A DNA stretch of 45,704 nucleotides from Ruminococcus flavefaciens (GCA_002373775.1 DFJW01000065.1:1-45704), one strand, 5' to 3'. Positions 16,599 to 24,856 are shown, counted from the stretch's first letter. Numbers and translations are program-made. Notes: generated by a model not told the origin, from the sequence alone.

Positions 16599-17186
16599 AT
16601 GAACCGTGTGATCCCGGGAACTACTTTGAAATTCAGCGAACAAGCAAGAGTATCAGCATTCTCACTCATCTCCCCTGTGCTTGAAGCGACAGGAGGTCTC
16701 ACACTCTCTCAGCTTTCAAAGCTCACAGGCATCGAAGGTACTACGATCCAGAACTGGATCAAAAGAGGCTGGGTATCCTCAACTGTTGGTAAAAAGTACT
16801 CAGAACGGCAGGTCGTAAGGATACTGCTGATAAATATGCTCAGAAGCGCTATGAAGCTCGAAGATATCGCGAACCTCATGTCATATGTCAACGGTGACGT
16901 TGAAGACTCTTCTGACGATATCATTTCCGATATCAGTTTATACAATATGCTGTGCAGGATCATCTTCACTGCTGAAGATGAAGGTGCTTTCGGTACAGAA
17001 AAGACACGCTCGCTGATCGACAAGGAAATATTGGAAAACTCAAGGGATATCGCAAACGAAGAAAAGCTGCGGAAAGCAATGTTCGTTATGGTCATGGGTT
17101 ACAGAAGCGGTTACCTTAAAAATCTTGCAGACAATGTGCTCAGCGGCGTTCTCGAAGAATACCGCAACGGCAGTGCCGGAAAATGA
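16599..17186 (+). CDS. DUF1836 domain protein, MerR-like DNA-binding regulator
   Basis: Probable transcription factor of 195 residues. It has the DUF1836 pattern: GGLTLSQLSKLTGIEGTTIQ, NWIKRGWVSSTVGKKYSERQ, then VVRILLINMLRSAMKLEDIA, a MerR-like winged helix-turn-helix (about residues 28-90). The rest is helical and may be a dimer or effector domain; no cysteine cluster is present. The start at 16599 is supported by GAGGAGG (16584-16590); an earlier in-frame ATG (16494) has none. A dyad in its own promoter spacer suggests autoregulation. The next gene, 64 bases on, is an SPFH protein. Family is firm; target and signal are unknown. Confidence 0.85.
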   Translation: MNRVIPGTTLKFSEQARVSAFSLISPVLEATGGLTLSQLSKLTGIEGTTIQNWIKRGWVSSTVGKKYSERQVVRILLINMLRSAMKLEDIANLMSYVNGDVEDSSDDIISDISLYNMLCRIIFTAEDEGAFGTEKTRSLIDKEILENSRDIANEEKLRKAMFVMVMGYRSGYLKNLADNVLSGVLEEYRNGSAGK

Positions 17187-17250
17187 TCGTACATTTTAAC
17201 GGCTGTGCTTCCGGTATAGTATCAGGAAGCTTATCTACGGAGGATGGAAT

Positions 17251-18174
17251 ATGTCAGTAAATATCAGAGAAATCAAAAACGGCTCAGTAAAAAAGGAATT
17301 CAAAGGATTGAAATGGATCGTTGCCGGTATTGCTGCGCTCGTAGTTGCAGCTAATTCCTTTGCTATCGTGCCCGCCGGCAATACAGGCGTCGTGCTCACT
17401 CTCGGCAAAGCAGGGATAACAGGTCTTGATCCCGGTTTCCACCTGAAAGTGCCGTTCGTTCAGACTGTGGAGTGCATGTCCAACAAGATACAGGTCTATG
17501 AGACTCCTGCATCGGCTGTCTCCAGTGATATGCAGAACGTCAGCAGCAATATCGCTGTCAACTACCGGCTCATATCTTCCGACACTCCTAAAATGTATGA
17601 GGATGTCGGACTGGATTACCAGACAGTCCTTATTGCGCCCACCGTTCAGGAGTGCATGAAATCCGCTACTTCAAAGCGAAATGCGGAACAGCTCATCACT
17701 GACCGTCAGTCTATAAGCGATGAAGTAAAAACTGCTCTTGACAATGCCCTTAATGAGTACGGCATATACATAGAGAAATTCAACATCGTGAACTTCGACT
17801 TTTCTGAGGAATTCAACAATGCTATCGAAGCTAAGCAGGTTGCGGAGCAGAATCTCCTAAAAACCACTACCGAACAGGAACAGGCTCGTATAATCGCTGA
17901 AACAGATGCCGAGAAAAAGCGTATCGCTGCTAAAGCTGAAGCTGATGCGATCCTCGCTCAGGCAAAGGCTCAGGCTGACGCTAACAAGCTCCTTGAAGAG
18001 TCGCTCTCCGATAAGGTTATCGCTTATGAACAGATACAGAAGTGGAACGGCGTTATGCCTAAAGTCACAAGCGGAGACAGCGGTCTGCTTATAAACATAC
18101 CGCTGGATGATACGCAGTCTTCCTCTTCGTATACCGCACCTGAAAAGACTTCGGTCTCGGAGGATAATGAATGA
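17251..18174 (+). CDS. SPFH/prohibitin family membrane protein
   Basis: Membrane-anchored scaffold-type protein of 307 residues. One transmembrane helix (about residues 24-43, WIVAGIAALVVAANSFAIV) is followed by the SPFH/prohibitin domain: VPAGNTGVVLTLGKAG, LDPGFHLKVPFVQTV, IEKFNIVNFDFSEEF, then a long charged coiled coil rich in Ala, Glu, Gln and Lys (about residues 200-255), with a Ser/Thr-rich tail. Such proteins form ring-like oligomers in membrane microdomains, often with proteases or rhomboid-type partners. None is encoded here; a short broken membrane reading frame starts in the ATGA overlap with its stop. ACGGAGG precedes the start. Confidence 0.88.
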   Translation: MSVNIREIKNGSVKKEFKGLKWIVAGIAALVVAANSFAIVPAGNTGVVLTLGKAGITGLDPGFHLKVPFVQTVECMSNKIQVYETPASAVSSDMQNVSSNIAVNYRLISSDTPKMYEDVGLDYQTVLIAPTVQECMKSATSKRNAEQLITDRQSISDEVKTALDNALNEYGIYIEKFNIVNFDFSEEFNNAIEAKQVAEQNLLKTTTEQEQARIIAETDAEKKRIAAKAEADAILAQAKAQADANKLLEESLSDKVIAYEQIQKWNGVMPKVTSGDSGLLINIPLDDTQSSSSYTAPEKTSVSEDNE

Positions 18175-18372
18175 ATGCAATAATCGCTCTTCCCTCTCAT
18201 TGTGGGGATAATAGTTCAACTCATCTGCCAAATAGGGAATTGGGGCTGTACAGTTTTTGAGAGGGGCTGTGCAGAAAATAGATGCGGATGGTCTGGGGAG
18301 ACTGTCCGCATCAGGGGTAAAAAACGACGGTCATCTATGCCGGCTGCGGATTTTTTCCGTAAAGCAGCGTGA
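18171..18372 (+). pseudogene. Possible frameshifted small membrane protein gene
   Basis: An ATG at 18171 overlaps the stop of the SPFH gene (ATGA coupling) and reads MNAIIALP before the frame leaves sense. Moving one base at the CCC run (18192-18194) continues as LIVGIIVQLICQIGNW and then a cysteine- and arginine-rich tail up to a stop at 18370-18372. Together they give a plausible membrane helix with a short tail of about 66 residues. As written the first frame ends after 29 codons. It could be a true pseudogene, a sequencing error in a homopolymer, or chance. A 14-base imperfect hairpin (18281-18312) lies inside it. Confidence 0.3.
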
Positions 18373-18441
18373 TGTACCGTCTTTTTTGCTGCATGCGTTT
18401 TCAGTTGACCTCTTGCTATTTCAGCAATTGTATGTTATTAT
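18364..18441 (+). promoter_or_regulatory. Promoter of the flavin reductase gene; possible diverged copy of the hpt repeat
   Basis: TTGCTA 18413-18418, 17-bp spacer, TATTAT 18436-18441. The stretch begins with GCAGCGTGA (18364), as the hpt repeats do, and its promoter part TTGCTATTT...AATTgTATGtTATTAT closely follows the repeat's TTGCTATTTT...AATTaTATGcTATAAT. Confidence 0.5.
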
Positions 18442-18478
18442 TAGTACAATAATATTATTGACACTGAAAGGAACTATC

Positions 18479-19069
18479 ATGGCTAAACAATTCTGGAAAG
18501 GCAGCGCTCTGCTCGCACCTGTGCCTGCTGCTCTTGTTACTTGCGGCACTCCCGAGAAACCAAATGTGCTGACTATCGGCTGGACAGGTATCGTCTGCAC
18601 ACGTCCTCCGATGACATATATATCCGTGCGTCCCGAACGCTATTCGCATGACATTATAAAGGAGTCGGGAGAATTCGTCATCAATCTCACTACTTCCGCT
18701 ATGTGCCGTGTGACCGATTTCTGCGGCGTCAAAAGCGGAAAAGCCCTCGACAAGCTCGCTGCATGCGGTCTGCACACTGCACCGGCACAGAAGGTCACAC
18801 CGCCAATAATAGAAGAATGTCCGGTAAGTCTCGAATGCCGTGTGACCGATTCACGGCTGCTGGGTTCACACACCATGTTCCTTGCCGAGATAGTCGGGAT
18901 AGATGTTGATGAAAGATTCATTGACTCCAAAGGCAAACTGAATCTCCAGCAGTGCGGACTTATGGCATATGCTCACGGTGAATATTTCGCACTCGGCAGA
19001 AAGCTCGGGGATTTCGGATTCTCTGTCCGCAAAAAGAAAAAAGCACATAAAACCCCCGGCTCACGATGA
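18479..19069 (+). CDS. Flavin reductase family protein (flavoredoxin-like)
   Basis: FMN-binding split-barrel protein of 196 residues. Marks include PVPAALVTCGTPEKPNVLTI, GWTGIVCTRPPMTYISVRPE, the FMN-contacting FVINLTT, CVVxLECR-like PVSLECRVTDSRLLGSHTMF, and the final YFALGRKLGDFGFS. Relatives reduce flavins or act as electron carriers to partner enzymes in anaerobes. The start at 18479 has GAAAGGA 6-7 bases upstream; an earlier in-frame start (18257) is rejected since it would add unconserved residues across the promoter. The basic tail (RKKKKAHK) is probably disordered. It overlaps the convergent gene by 9 bases. Confidence 0.88.
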   Translation: MAKQFWKGSALLAPVPAALVTCGTPEKPNVLTIGWTGIVCTRPPMTYISVRPERYSHDIIKESGEFVINLTTSAMCRVTDFCGVKSGKALDKLAACGLHTAPAQKVTPPIIEECPVSLECRVTDSRLLGSHTMFLAEIVGIDVDERFIDSKGKLNLQQCGLMAYAHGEYFALGRKLGDFGFSVRKKKKAHKTPGSR

Positions 19070-19414
19070 AAGGTCTTCGATATACTGTTTCAGTTCTTCG
19101 TCAGAATAAATTCGTATCCCTTTTCTGAGCTGCTCACGGTCATACTCCGACAAAAGCTGAGGCGGCAGATCAATTTTCATATACGGTTCAAGACTGCCGC
19201 GCCTGAATACACCGATTCCGCCCTGATACTCTATGACTGAATATAACGGTTCGGCTGATTCAGATGATATTGCTGCCAGCTTTGCCTGCACTTTATGATA
19301 ATGCACACTTCTGCCAAGTGTACATATTATTATGAAGCCGGATACGGTAAGTGCTACGAATATGGTGAAGAAGATACGTTTTTCCATGCTCAATCCCATT
19401 TTTTCACTCTCCAT
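19061..19414 (-). CDS. BofC C-terminal-domain-like small membrane protein
   Basis: Small protein of 117 residues (112 if the second ATG at 19399 is used; GGAGAG favours the second, AGAGG the first). A membrane anchor (IFFTIFVALTVSGFIIICTL) near the N-terminus is followed by an extracytoplasmic domain with LYSVIEYQGGIGVFRRGSLE, LPPQLLSEYDREQLRKGIRI and YSDEELKQYIEDLSS, the pattern of small clostridial proteins related to the BofC C-terminal domain. BofC restrains SpoIVB protease in Bacillus sporulation; that role is not shown for these short homologues. It is transcribed divergently from the penicillin-binding protein gene and converges on the flavin reductase gene. Confidence 0.7.
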   Translation of the reverse strand: MESEKMGLSMEKRIFFTIFVALTVSGFIIICTLGRSVHYHKVQAKLAAISSESAEPLYSVIEYQGGIGVFRRGSLEPYMKIDLPPQLLSEYDREQLRKGIRIYSDEELKQYIEDLSS

Positions 19415-19489
19415 TTATGCTGCCTCTGAAAACTCTTCTGCATCTGTTTGCCGGGAGCCATGGGCAGCATTAATAATATTGCCGTAAAT

Positions 19490-19519
19490 ATTATAGGCTG
19501 ATTTTCTTATATTATACAA
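19490..19519 (-). promoter_or_regulatory. Promoter of the BofC-C-like gene
   Basis: Minus strand: TTGTAT (19514-19519), 18-bp spacer, TATAAT (19490-19495). It gives a leader of about 70 bases. Confidence 0.55.
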
Positions 19520-19543
19520 TTTGACGTTTTTTCTCTAAAGCTA

Positions 19544-19572
19544 TTAACATTCAATCGCTTTTGTGGTATAAT
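19544..19572 (+). promoter_or_regulatory. Sigma-A promoter of the penicillin-binding protein gene
   Basis: TTAACA 19544-19549, 17-bp spacer, TATAAT 19567-19572 preceded by TGTGG. The start codon is 80 bases downstream. Confidence 0.72.
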
Positions 19573-19625
19573 TATTGTGTATAGGTATGGTCAGTGATTC
19601 GTATACCACATCATGAAAGGAGCGT

Positions 19626-19643
19626 GCTGCCGGTGGCGGCAGC
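19626..19643 (+). promoter_or_regulatory. Hairpin between ribosome site and start codon of the PBP gene
   Basis: AAAGGAG lies at 19616-19622 but the ATG is at 19653, 30 bases away. Between them is a perfect 7-bp stem GCTGCCG / CGGCAGC with a 4-base loop. Folding it reduces the working distance to about 12 bases. No closer ribosome site or in-frame start is visible. Confidence 0.55.
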
Positions 19644-19652
19644 AGTGAAAAA

Positions 19653-22292
19653 ATGGACGAAGTATTAAACTATCCGGGGACTCTTGACGCAGGACCTCCG
19701 CCTTCAGCGCCAACGCCTTTAAGAGCCCCGCAAAAAAAGAAGAAGAAAAAGAAGAACAAGTTCCTGTGGTTCTTGAAGAAGCTGCTCATGGTCATTATCA
19801 CGACGCTTCTTTCACTTTTTCTCGTAATGGTCATTACCGGCACTATCGTTGCTACTGCTCTTACGGTCTATGTGCTTGATTTCATGGACGACTCCACCGG
19901 AGTCACTCTCCAGGAACTTGAGTCGGGAAATGATACTTATTTCTATGGATATGAGACCGATGAGAACGGTGAACAGAAACTCGTCGTTCTCAACCGCGTA
20001 AAGTCTCAGGTCCAGCGTATACCGGTATCTATAGACCGTATCCCGCAGCATGTCCGTGACGCATTCGTTTATACTGAGGATGAACGTTTCTATACCCATG
20101 ACGGTGTTGACTATAAGCGTACTTTTTCAGCATTCGTCAACATGTTCATGCACATCTATGACACCGAACAGGGTGGTTCTACCATAACTCAGCAGCTCAT
20201 CAAAAACCTCACCGGTGATGATGAACATTCTCCGCAGCGTAAGATACGAGAGATATTCAGCGCGATGCAGCTGGAGAAGACCTATTCCAAGGATGAGATA
20301 CTGGAAGAATACCTGAACTATATCGGTTTCGGCGGTCCTATCAACGGTATCCAGCTTGCCTCTATCCGTTACTTCGGAAAGAGCGTTGAGCAGCTCACAG
20401 TACCGGAAGCTGCTGTACTGGCAGCTATACCTAAGTCGCCTGAGGAATATGGTCCTTTCGTTGAGTATCACGAGGACAATGATCCGCGTAAACCTATTGT
20501 GATCGACGGCAGAGCAAATAACAAGAGCCGTCAGAACTACGTTCTATACAAGCTCTACGACAACGGAGCCATCACCTACGACGAATACCAGACTTACCTT
20601 AATACCAAGCTGATATACACCGACTCCCCCGAATACCTCGCTGCTCATCCTGAAGAAACAGCTGAAGACCTTGAAAAGGAAGAGTCAGCTTATTCATGGG
20701 TCGTTGATGCGATGTATTTCGAAGCAGCTGATTTCTTTGCTGAGGAATTCAATATCAGCCGTCAAGAAGCGATAGAACGCATCAACCGCGGCGGATACAA
20801 GATCTATTCTTCTGTTGATGACAAAATGCAAAAGTACGTTGAGGAAAAGTTCCTCGACCTGAACAATCTCATGGATCCAAATTCAGTTATCCAATGGGTA
20901 GACCTTGACGATGACGGCGAAGCAGACGAATGTGTACCTCACGTTGGTTTCATCGCCCTCAACTATGACGGTTCGATAAAGGCACTTATAGGTGACTGGG
21001 GTGAGAAGAAGGATTCCCTGATAACCAACTATGCCGTTGATGAACCAAGAGCTGTCGGTTCAACTATGAAACCGATATCGACATATGGTCTTGCACTTGA
21101 AACAGACCATATCCACTGGGGTTCGCTTTACACCGATAAAACAGCAGCTATAGTTGACGGCGAGCCATGGCCTACCAACTACTCGACCGGAACAGGTCTT
21201 TCAGTATCCGGTGAAGTAAACAAGATCTACTACTTCCTGCTGCGTTCCTACAATACTATCCCTGCTCAGCTCTGCGTAGAGCTCACGCCGGAAAAGGTAT
21301 TTGAATTCTGTACAAAGAATATGGGACTTGAACTTGTAAGTCCCGACGACTGCGACCTTGCACCTCTGACTGTAGGTGCGCTCAACAAGGGTGTCACACT
21401 GAAAAACCTCGCAAATGCGTATATCCCGTACGGAAACGAAGGTATATACACTGAGGCACATATAATCACCAAGATCGAAGACAGCAATCATGAGATAATC
21501 TACGAAAATGACGGTAATCCGCGACGTGCAGTATCAGATGAGACGGCATGGGTAATGAATCGTATGCTCAAGAACGTTATCGAAGATCCTTGGGGAACCG
21601 GTGCTTCTGCAAGACTTCAGAACAAGGTGCTTGTCGGCAAGACAGGTACTACCGAAAACTGGTGGGATCTCACATTCGTAGGTCTTACCCGCGATTTCGT
21701 AAGTGCTGTTACCATAGGTTATAAATCATACAACGAAAACCTTTCACTTCCTCTGACACTCCATTCATCAGACGTATGGAAAAACGCTATCGGAGAATAT
21801 GCCGATACGATGTTCCTTGATACTCCGGCTGACTTCGACGAAGTACAGACCGTGATCCGTGCCCCGATGTGTTCAGTATCCGGTATGATAGCCGGTGAAA
21901 ACTGTCCGAGAGGTGTTACAGGTTACTGGAAATCGACCAATGCGCCGCACTGCGACGGTTCTCATGCAGGTCTGCATGTTGGCGGAAACACTCCTCAGGG
22001 TGACCAGAACAACAGCGGTCAGAATGATCCCGTGATAAACGACCAGGCAAGTGTCGGAGGCGAAGGTTATCAGGCAGATCCCGGACAGAATCCAGGAGTT
22101 GATACACCGGCTGATCCCGGCAATGTTGATCCGGGCTATGTTGATCCCGGCAATGCCGATCCGGGCAATGCCGATCCGGGCAATGCTGATCCCGGATATG
22201 TTGATCCCGGAAATGCCGATCCCGGCAACGTCGATCCGGGCTATGTTGATCCGGGCGTTCCGGATCCCGGCGAATACGGCGGAGACTATTGA
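19653..22292 (+). CDS. Class A penicillin-binding protein (PBP1A type)
   Basis: Bifunctional peptidoglycan synthase of 879 residues. The cytoplasmic N-terminus is Pro-rich, then a run of about 12 basic residues (28-36) before one transmembrane helix (about 43-75). The glycosyltransferase (GT51) domain has FVYTEDERFYTHDGVD with catalytic Glu142, and GGSTITQQLIKNL. The transpeptidase domain has the three active-site motifs: STMK (Ser470, Lys473), SYN (Ser532) and KTG (Lys663). A Cys-containing linker (CSVSGMIAGENCPRGV) precedes a tail of about 55 residues built from DPGNA/DPGYV five-residue repeats. Such acidic Pro-Gly tails probably span the wall. It forms a close pair with the following methyltransferase gene. 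Confidence 0.94.
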   Translation: MDEVLNYPGTLDAGPPPSAPTPLRAPQKKKKKKKNKFLWFLKKLLMVIITTLLSLFLVMVITGTIVATALTVYVLDFMDDSTGVTLQELESGNDTYFYGYETDENGEQKLVVLNRVKSQVQRIPVSIDRIPQHVRDAFVYTEDERFYTHDGVDYKRTFSAFVNMFMHIYDTEQGGSTITQQLIKNLTGDDEHSPQRKIREIFSAMQLEKTYSKDEILEEYLNYIGFGGPINGIQLASIRYFGKSVEQLTVPEAAVLAAIPKSPEEYGPFVEYHEDNDPRKPIVIDGRANNKSRQNYVLYKLYDNGAITYDEYQTYLNTKLIYTDSPEYLAAHPEETAEDLEKEESAYSWVVDAMYFEAADFFAEEFNISRQEAIERINRGGYKIYSSVDDKMQKYVEEKFLDLNNLMDPNSVIQWVDLDDDGEADECVPHVGFIALNYDGSIKALIGDWGEKKDSLITNYAVDEPRAVGSTMKPISTYGLALETDHIHWGSLYTDKTAAIVDGEPWPTNYSTGTGLSVSGEVNKIYYFLLRSYNTIPAQLCVELTPEKVFEFCTKNMGLELVSPDDCDLAPLTVGALNKGVTLKNLANAYIPYGNEGIYTEAHIITKIEDSNHEIIYENDGNPRRAVSDETAWVMNRMLKNVIEDPWGTGASARLQNKVLVGKTGTTENWWDLTFVGLTRDFVSAVTIGYKSYNENLSLPLTLHSSDVWKNAIGEYADTMFLDTPADFDEVQTVIRAPMCSVSGMIAGENCPRGVTGYWKSTNAPHCDGSHAGLHVGGNTPQGDQNNSGQNDPVINDQASVGGEGYQADPGQNPGVDTPADPGNVDPGYVDPGNADPGNADPGNADPGYVDPGNADPGNVDPGYVDPGVPDPGEYGGDY
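22113..22272 (+). repeat. 15-bp tandem repeat coding the PBP tail
   Basis: About 11 head-to-tail copies of a 15-base unit of the type GATCCCGGCAATGCC (Asp-Pro-Gly-Asn-Ala, with Tyr-Val, Asn-Val and Val-Pro variants). Third-base changes between copies (CCC/CCG, GGC/GGA) indicate some age, but length change by slippage is likely. Confidence 0.85.
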
Positions 22293-22304
22293 TAAGGTGA
22301 TAAT

Positions 22305-23420
22305 TTGAGCGATACTATAAGACTTTGCTGCCCCTGTCATTTCGGGCTTGAAAGCGTATTAAAATATGAGATACAGAAGATCGGAGGCACTGATCTGAGA
22401 GTCAGCGACGGAAAGATCAGTTTCTCCGGCGATGAAAGTATACTCGCAAGGGCTAATCTCTGCCTTTCAACTGCTGAAAGAGTTCTCATCGAACTCATAG
22501 AATTCAAGGCTACAAGCTTTGAAGAGCTGTTCCAGGGCGTGAGAGCTATCGAACTTGAAAGATATATCGGTCCGCAGGATGCTTTCCCTGTCAAGGGCTA
22601 TTCACTGAATTCGGCTCTTCACAGTGTTCCTGACTGCCAGTCTATCGTTAAAAAGGCAGCTGTTGAAAGGCTGAAATCAAAATACGGCATCAGCTGGTTC
22701 GAAGAGACCGGTGCTCCTGTCCAGATCAAATTCAGCATACTGAAAGATACCGTTTCGGTATATCTCGATACCAGCGGTGTCGGACTCCACAAGCGCGGCT
22801 ACAGGCGCAATTCCAATGCTGCTCCTATCAAGGAGACTCTCGCAGCCGGCATAATCGACCTCGCAAGAGTACGTTCTGACTCTGTAGTGTGCGATCCTTT
22901 CTGCGGAAGCGGTACGCTGCTGATAGAAGCTGCTCTCAAGGCACTGAACATCGCCCCCGGCATCAACCGCAGATTCGCTGCCGAAAAATGGGACTGCTTT
23001 GACAAGACTATCTGGCAGAATGAACGTAAGCGTGCAATTGACAACGTGGACCGTTCAGCAGAGTTCCGCGCTATCGGTGCTGATATCGACGATGCAGCTG
23101 TTGCTCTCTCACTTGATAACGCTCATAAAGCCGGAATCAAGTCGAGAGTAAAGATCGAGCAGGCTGACATTACAAAATTCGTCCAGCCTGAAGATTCGAT
23201 CGTTATATGCAATCCTCCTTACGGTGAACGTCTGCTCGAACTGCGTGAAGCAGAGGATATCTACCGCAAAATGGGCAGAGTGCTCGGCAAAGGCGGCAGC
23301 AGGCAGAGCTATGTGATATCGCCGCATGAACAGTTCGAGAAGTTTTTCGGTGCTGAGGCAAGAAAACGCCGTAAGCTCTACAACGGCATGATAAAGTGCC
23401 AGCTTTATATGTATTTCTGA
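22305..23420 (+). CDS. THUMP domain class I SAM-dependent RNA methyltransferase
   Basis: Predicted guanosine N2-methyltransferase acting on 23S rRNA, of the RlmL N-domain / B. subtilis YpsC group, 371 residues. An N-terminal ferredoxin-like and THUMP region (about 1-160) contains CCPCHFGLESVLKYEI; the Rossmann methyltransferase follows with the SAM motif CDPFCGSGTLLIEAAL and the base-flipping motif ICNPPYGERL. The start is the TTG at 22305, preceded by AAGGTG at 22294-22299; no ATG suits, and the N-terminal residues match the family. It begins 12 bases after the PBP gene. The exact modified base is not known for this subgroup in Clostridia. Confidence 0.9.
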   Translation: MSDTIRLCCPCHFGLESVLKYEIQKIGGTDLRVSDGKISFSGDESILARANLCLSTAERVLIELIEFKATSFEELFQGVRAIELERYIGPQDAFPVKGYSLNSALHSVPDCQSIVKKAAVERLKSKYGISWFEETGAPVQIKFSILKDTVSVYLDTSGVGLHKRGYRRNSNAAPIKETLAAGIIDLARVRSDSVVCDPFCGSGTLLIEAALKALNIAPGINRRFAAEKWDCFDKTIWQNERKRAIDNVDRSAEFRAIGADIDDAAVALSLDNAHKAGIKSRVKIEQADITKFVQPEDSIVICNPPYGERLLELREAEDIYRKMGRVLGKGGSRQSYVISPHEQFEKFFGAEARKRRKLYNGMIKCQLYMYF

Positions 23421-23426
23421 TAAAAT

Positions 23427-23450
23427 GGGGCGATCTTTTCAGATCGCCCC
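23427..23450 (+). other. Strong hairpin without T run between two genes
   Basis: Perfect 10-bp arms GGGGCGATCT / AGATCGCCCC with a 4-base loop, 7 bases after the methyltransferase stop and 17 before the ComF start. On the + strand GTGTCA follows; only on the minus strand is there a weak T tract. It may act in mRNA processing or stability. Confidence 0.6.
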
Positions 23451-23467
23451 GTGTCATAGGTGGTATT

Positions 23468-24151
23468 ATGAATTTTTTTATAAAGCGCCAGTTATTGCAG
23501 TTCTTCTTTCCGTCAAGATGCCCGGTATGCGGCAAGGTAATAGGTGCTATGGACAGATTCTGCGATGAATGCAGTGATAGTCTTGACCGTTACAGCGGCA
23601 GTTTCTCTGTAAAAGGTGCCAGCAGTTTCACTGCTGCATTCCTGTACAACGATAAAGTGCGTCCGGCTATAGTACTTCTGAAAGACGGCGTTTGCGGCAA
23701 TGCCGATTACGCCCTCGGCGGAGAACTGGCGGATAAACTGAAAGCCGACGGTCTGGCTGACTGCATTGATATCATCGTACCTGCTCCGCTTCATCGTTCT
23801 TCCCAGCGAAAACGGAGTTTCAATCAGGCTGAACTCATCGCCAAAACTATCGGACGTGAACTCGGCAAGCCCGTATGCAGCGATGCTGTTATCAAGCAAA
23901 GAAAAACTCCCGATCAGAAAGAACTCAACCGCATAATGCGGAGCATGAATCTGAAAAACGCCTTTGTGCCGCTGAATACCGGACCTTTGCGCGGAAAGCG
24001 TGTGCTTCTGATAGACGATGTGTGTACAACCGGCAGTACTCTCGCTGAACTGACTTCGCTTCTCCTTTCTTCAGGCGCAGCAGAAGTCCACTGCGCTGCA
24101 TGCTGCAAGACTCCTCCGCACAGATCAAAAAAGGAGACAGAACTTAGCTGA
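23468..24151 (+). CDS. ComF family protein (phosphoribosyltransferase-like)
   Basis: 227-residue ComF/GntX family protein, linked in naturally competent bacteria to uptake or processing of transforming DNA; its role elsewhere is unclear. The N-terminal zinc-ribbon is clear: CPVCGKVIGAMDRFCDEC. The centre has VPAPLHRSSQRKRSFNQAEL, and the C-terminal part the PRPP-binding motif VLLIDDVCTTGSTLAE. The start at 23468 is chosen because AGGTGG lies 4 bases upstream; an earlier in-frame ATG (23396) is inside the preceding gene. Its last codons and stop form part of the terminator hairpin. No other competence gene is in the window. Confidence 0.9.
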   Translation: MNFFIKRQLLQFFFPSRCPVCGKVIGAMDRFCDECSDSLDRYSGSFSVKGASSFTAAFLYNDKVRPAIVLLKDGVCGNADYALGGELADKLKADGLADCIDIIVPAPLHRSSQRKRSFNQAELIAKTIGRELGKPVCSDAVIKQRKTPDQKELNRIMRSMNLKNAFVPLNTGPLRGKRVLLIDDVCTTGSTLAELTSLLLSSGAAEVHCAACCKTPPHRSKKETELS

Positions 24152-24180
24152 ATCTGCTATGTTCTGTCTCCTGCATTTTT
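24133..24180 (+). terminator. Bidirectional terminator overlapping the end of the comF-like gene
   Basis: Perfect 11-bp arms GGAGACAGAAC (24133-24143) and GTTCTGTCTCC (24161-24171), with the stop codon in the loop. T run on + strand at 24176-24180 and, on the minus strand, TTTTTT opposite 24127-24132. It may also stop transcripts from 24392. The 210 bases to 24391 hold nothing else I can support. Confidence 0.88.
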
Positions 24181-24391
24181 ATGATTGCTTTCCCCGATCC
24201 TCACCCTCACACTGACAGTCAATGTACGGTAATAACGATAATCAGCCAACAGGCAAATAACATTGCATTTGTACGCCGTCTGAGCAAAGAGATAACGGAG
24301 GATCACTCCTGCCCTGCTCTCCGGGCCTACAGGTCCATTTTGTGAAAATGGTAAACTATACATTCACCCTGCCTGTGCTACACCAGAACGA

Positions 24392-24844
24392 TCACATGAG
24401 TTCAGTGGTCCAGTTCAGTTCCTGTATAGTATTATCAATGAGTCTCAGCTCTTTCGACATCTTATCCACAAGGCTCTGAATCGACCTTACTTCTACAGTG
24501 CTGAGCAGCTTGATCTCGCTCATACGCGCACGGTGTCCCGTCTGACTTGCGGACGATACAAGCTCCTTGTATGCCGAAAGCTTTATCTTCAGACAGTCAC
24601 GCTTTGCAATAAGCGCTGTAATAGTTGTGCCGTCCTTACTTACATTGCAATTGGTCCTGTTGATGCGTTCCATCAGCTCTTCAAGACGTATAACCGCTGA
24701 ATCAAGTGCCTTCAGCAGTTCTTCCGGCTCTTCAGCAGGTGACTCGCCTTCCTGGACTATGGCATTGTCACGCAGACGGCAGCGGAGCTGTTCAATGCTG
24801 CGGTTGAGGTCTGCACGCTCCTGTAATGCTTCTGCAAGTTTCAT
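24392..24844 (-). CDS. DIP1984 family protein
   Basis: 150-residue helical protein, full family length. It matches DIP1984/septicolysin-annotated proteins: MKLAEALQERADLNRSIEQL at the start, SRTNC-like RINRTNCNVSKDGTTITALI in the middle, RMSEIKLLSTVEVRSIQSLV and the fixed end TIQELNWTTEL. Heptad spacing of Leu suggests antiparallel coiled coils. No enzymatic motif is visible and the family has no firm function; the septicolysin name is historical. It lies 12 bases after the amidohydrolase gene and is co-transcribed with it. Confidence 0.88.
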   Translation of the reverse strand: MKLAEALQERADLNRSIEQLRCRLRDNAIVQEGESPAEEPEELLKALDSAVIRLEELMERINRTNCNVSKDGTTITALIAKRDCLKIKLSAYKELVSSASQTGHRARMSEIKLLSTVEVRSIQSLVDKMSKELRLIDNTIQELNWTTELM

Positions 24845-24856
24845 ATTGATCTCTCC

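Noticed and set aside
18281..18312. Terminator of the SPFH gene
   Set aside because: The hairpin (two mismatched pairs) is followed by AGGGGTAAAAAA with no T run on the + strand, and no minus-strand gene ends nearby.
23427..23450. Terminator between the methyltransferase and comF-like genes
   Set aside because: The stem is excellent but no T run follows on the + strand; kept only as a hairpin.
24157..24363. 68-codon minus-strand frame between the comF-like and DIP1984 genes
   Set aside because: No ribosome site, no recognisable motif, and its end overlaps the bidirectional terminator.
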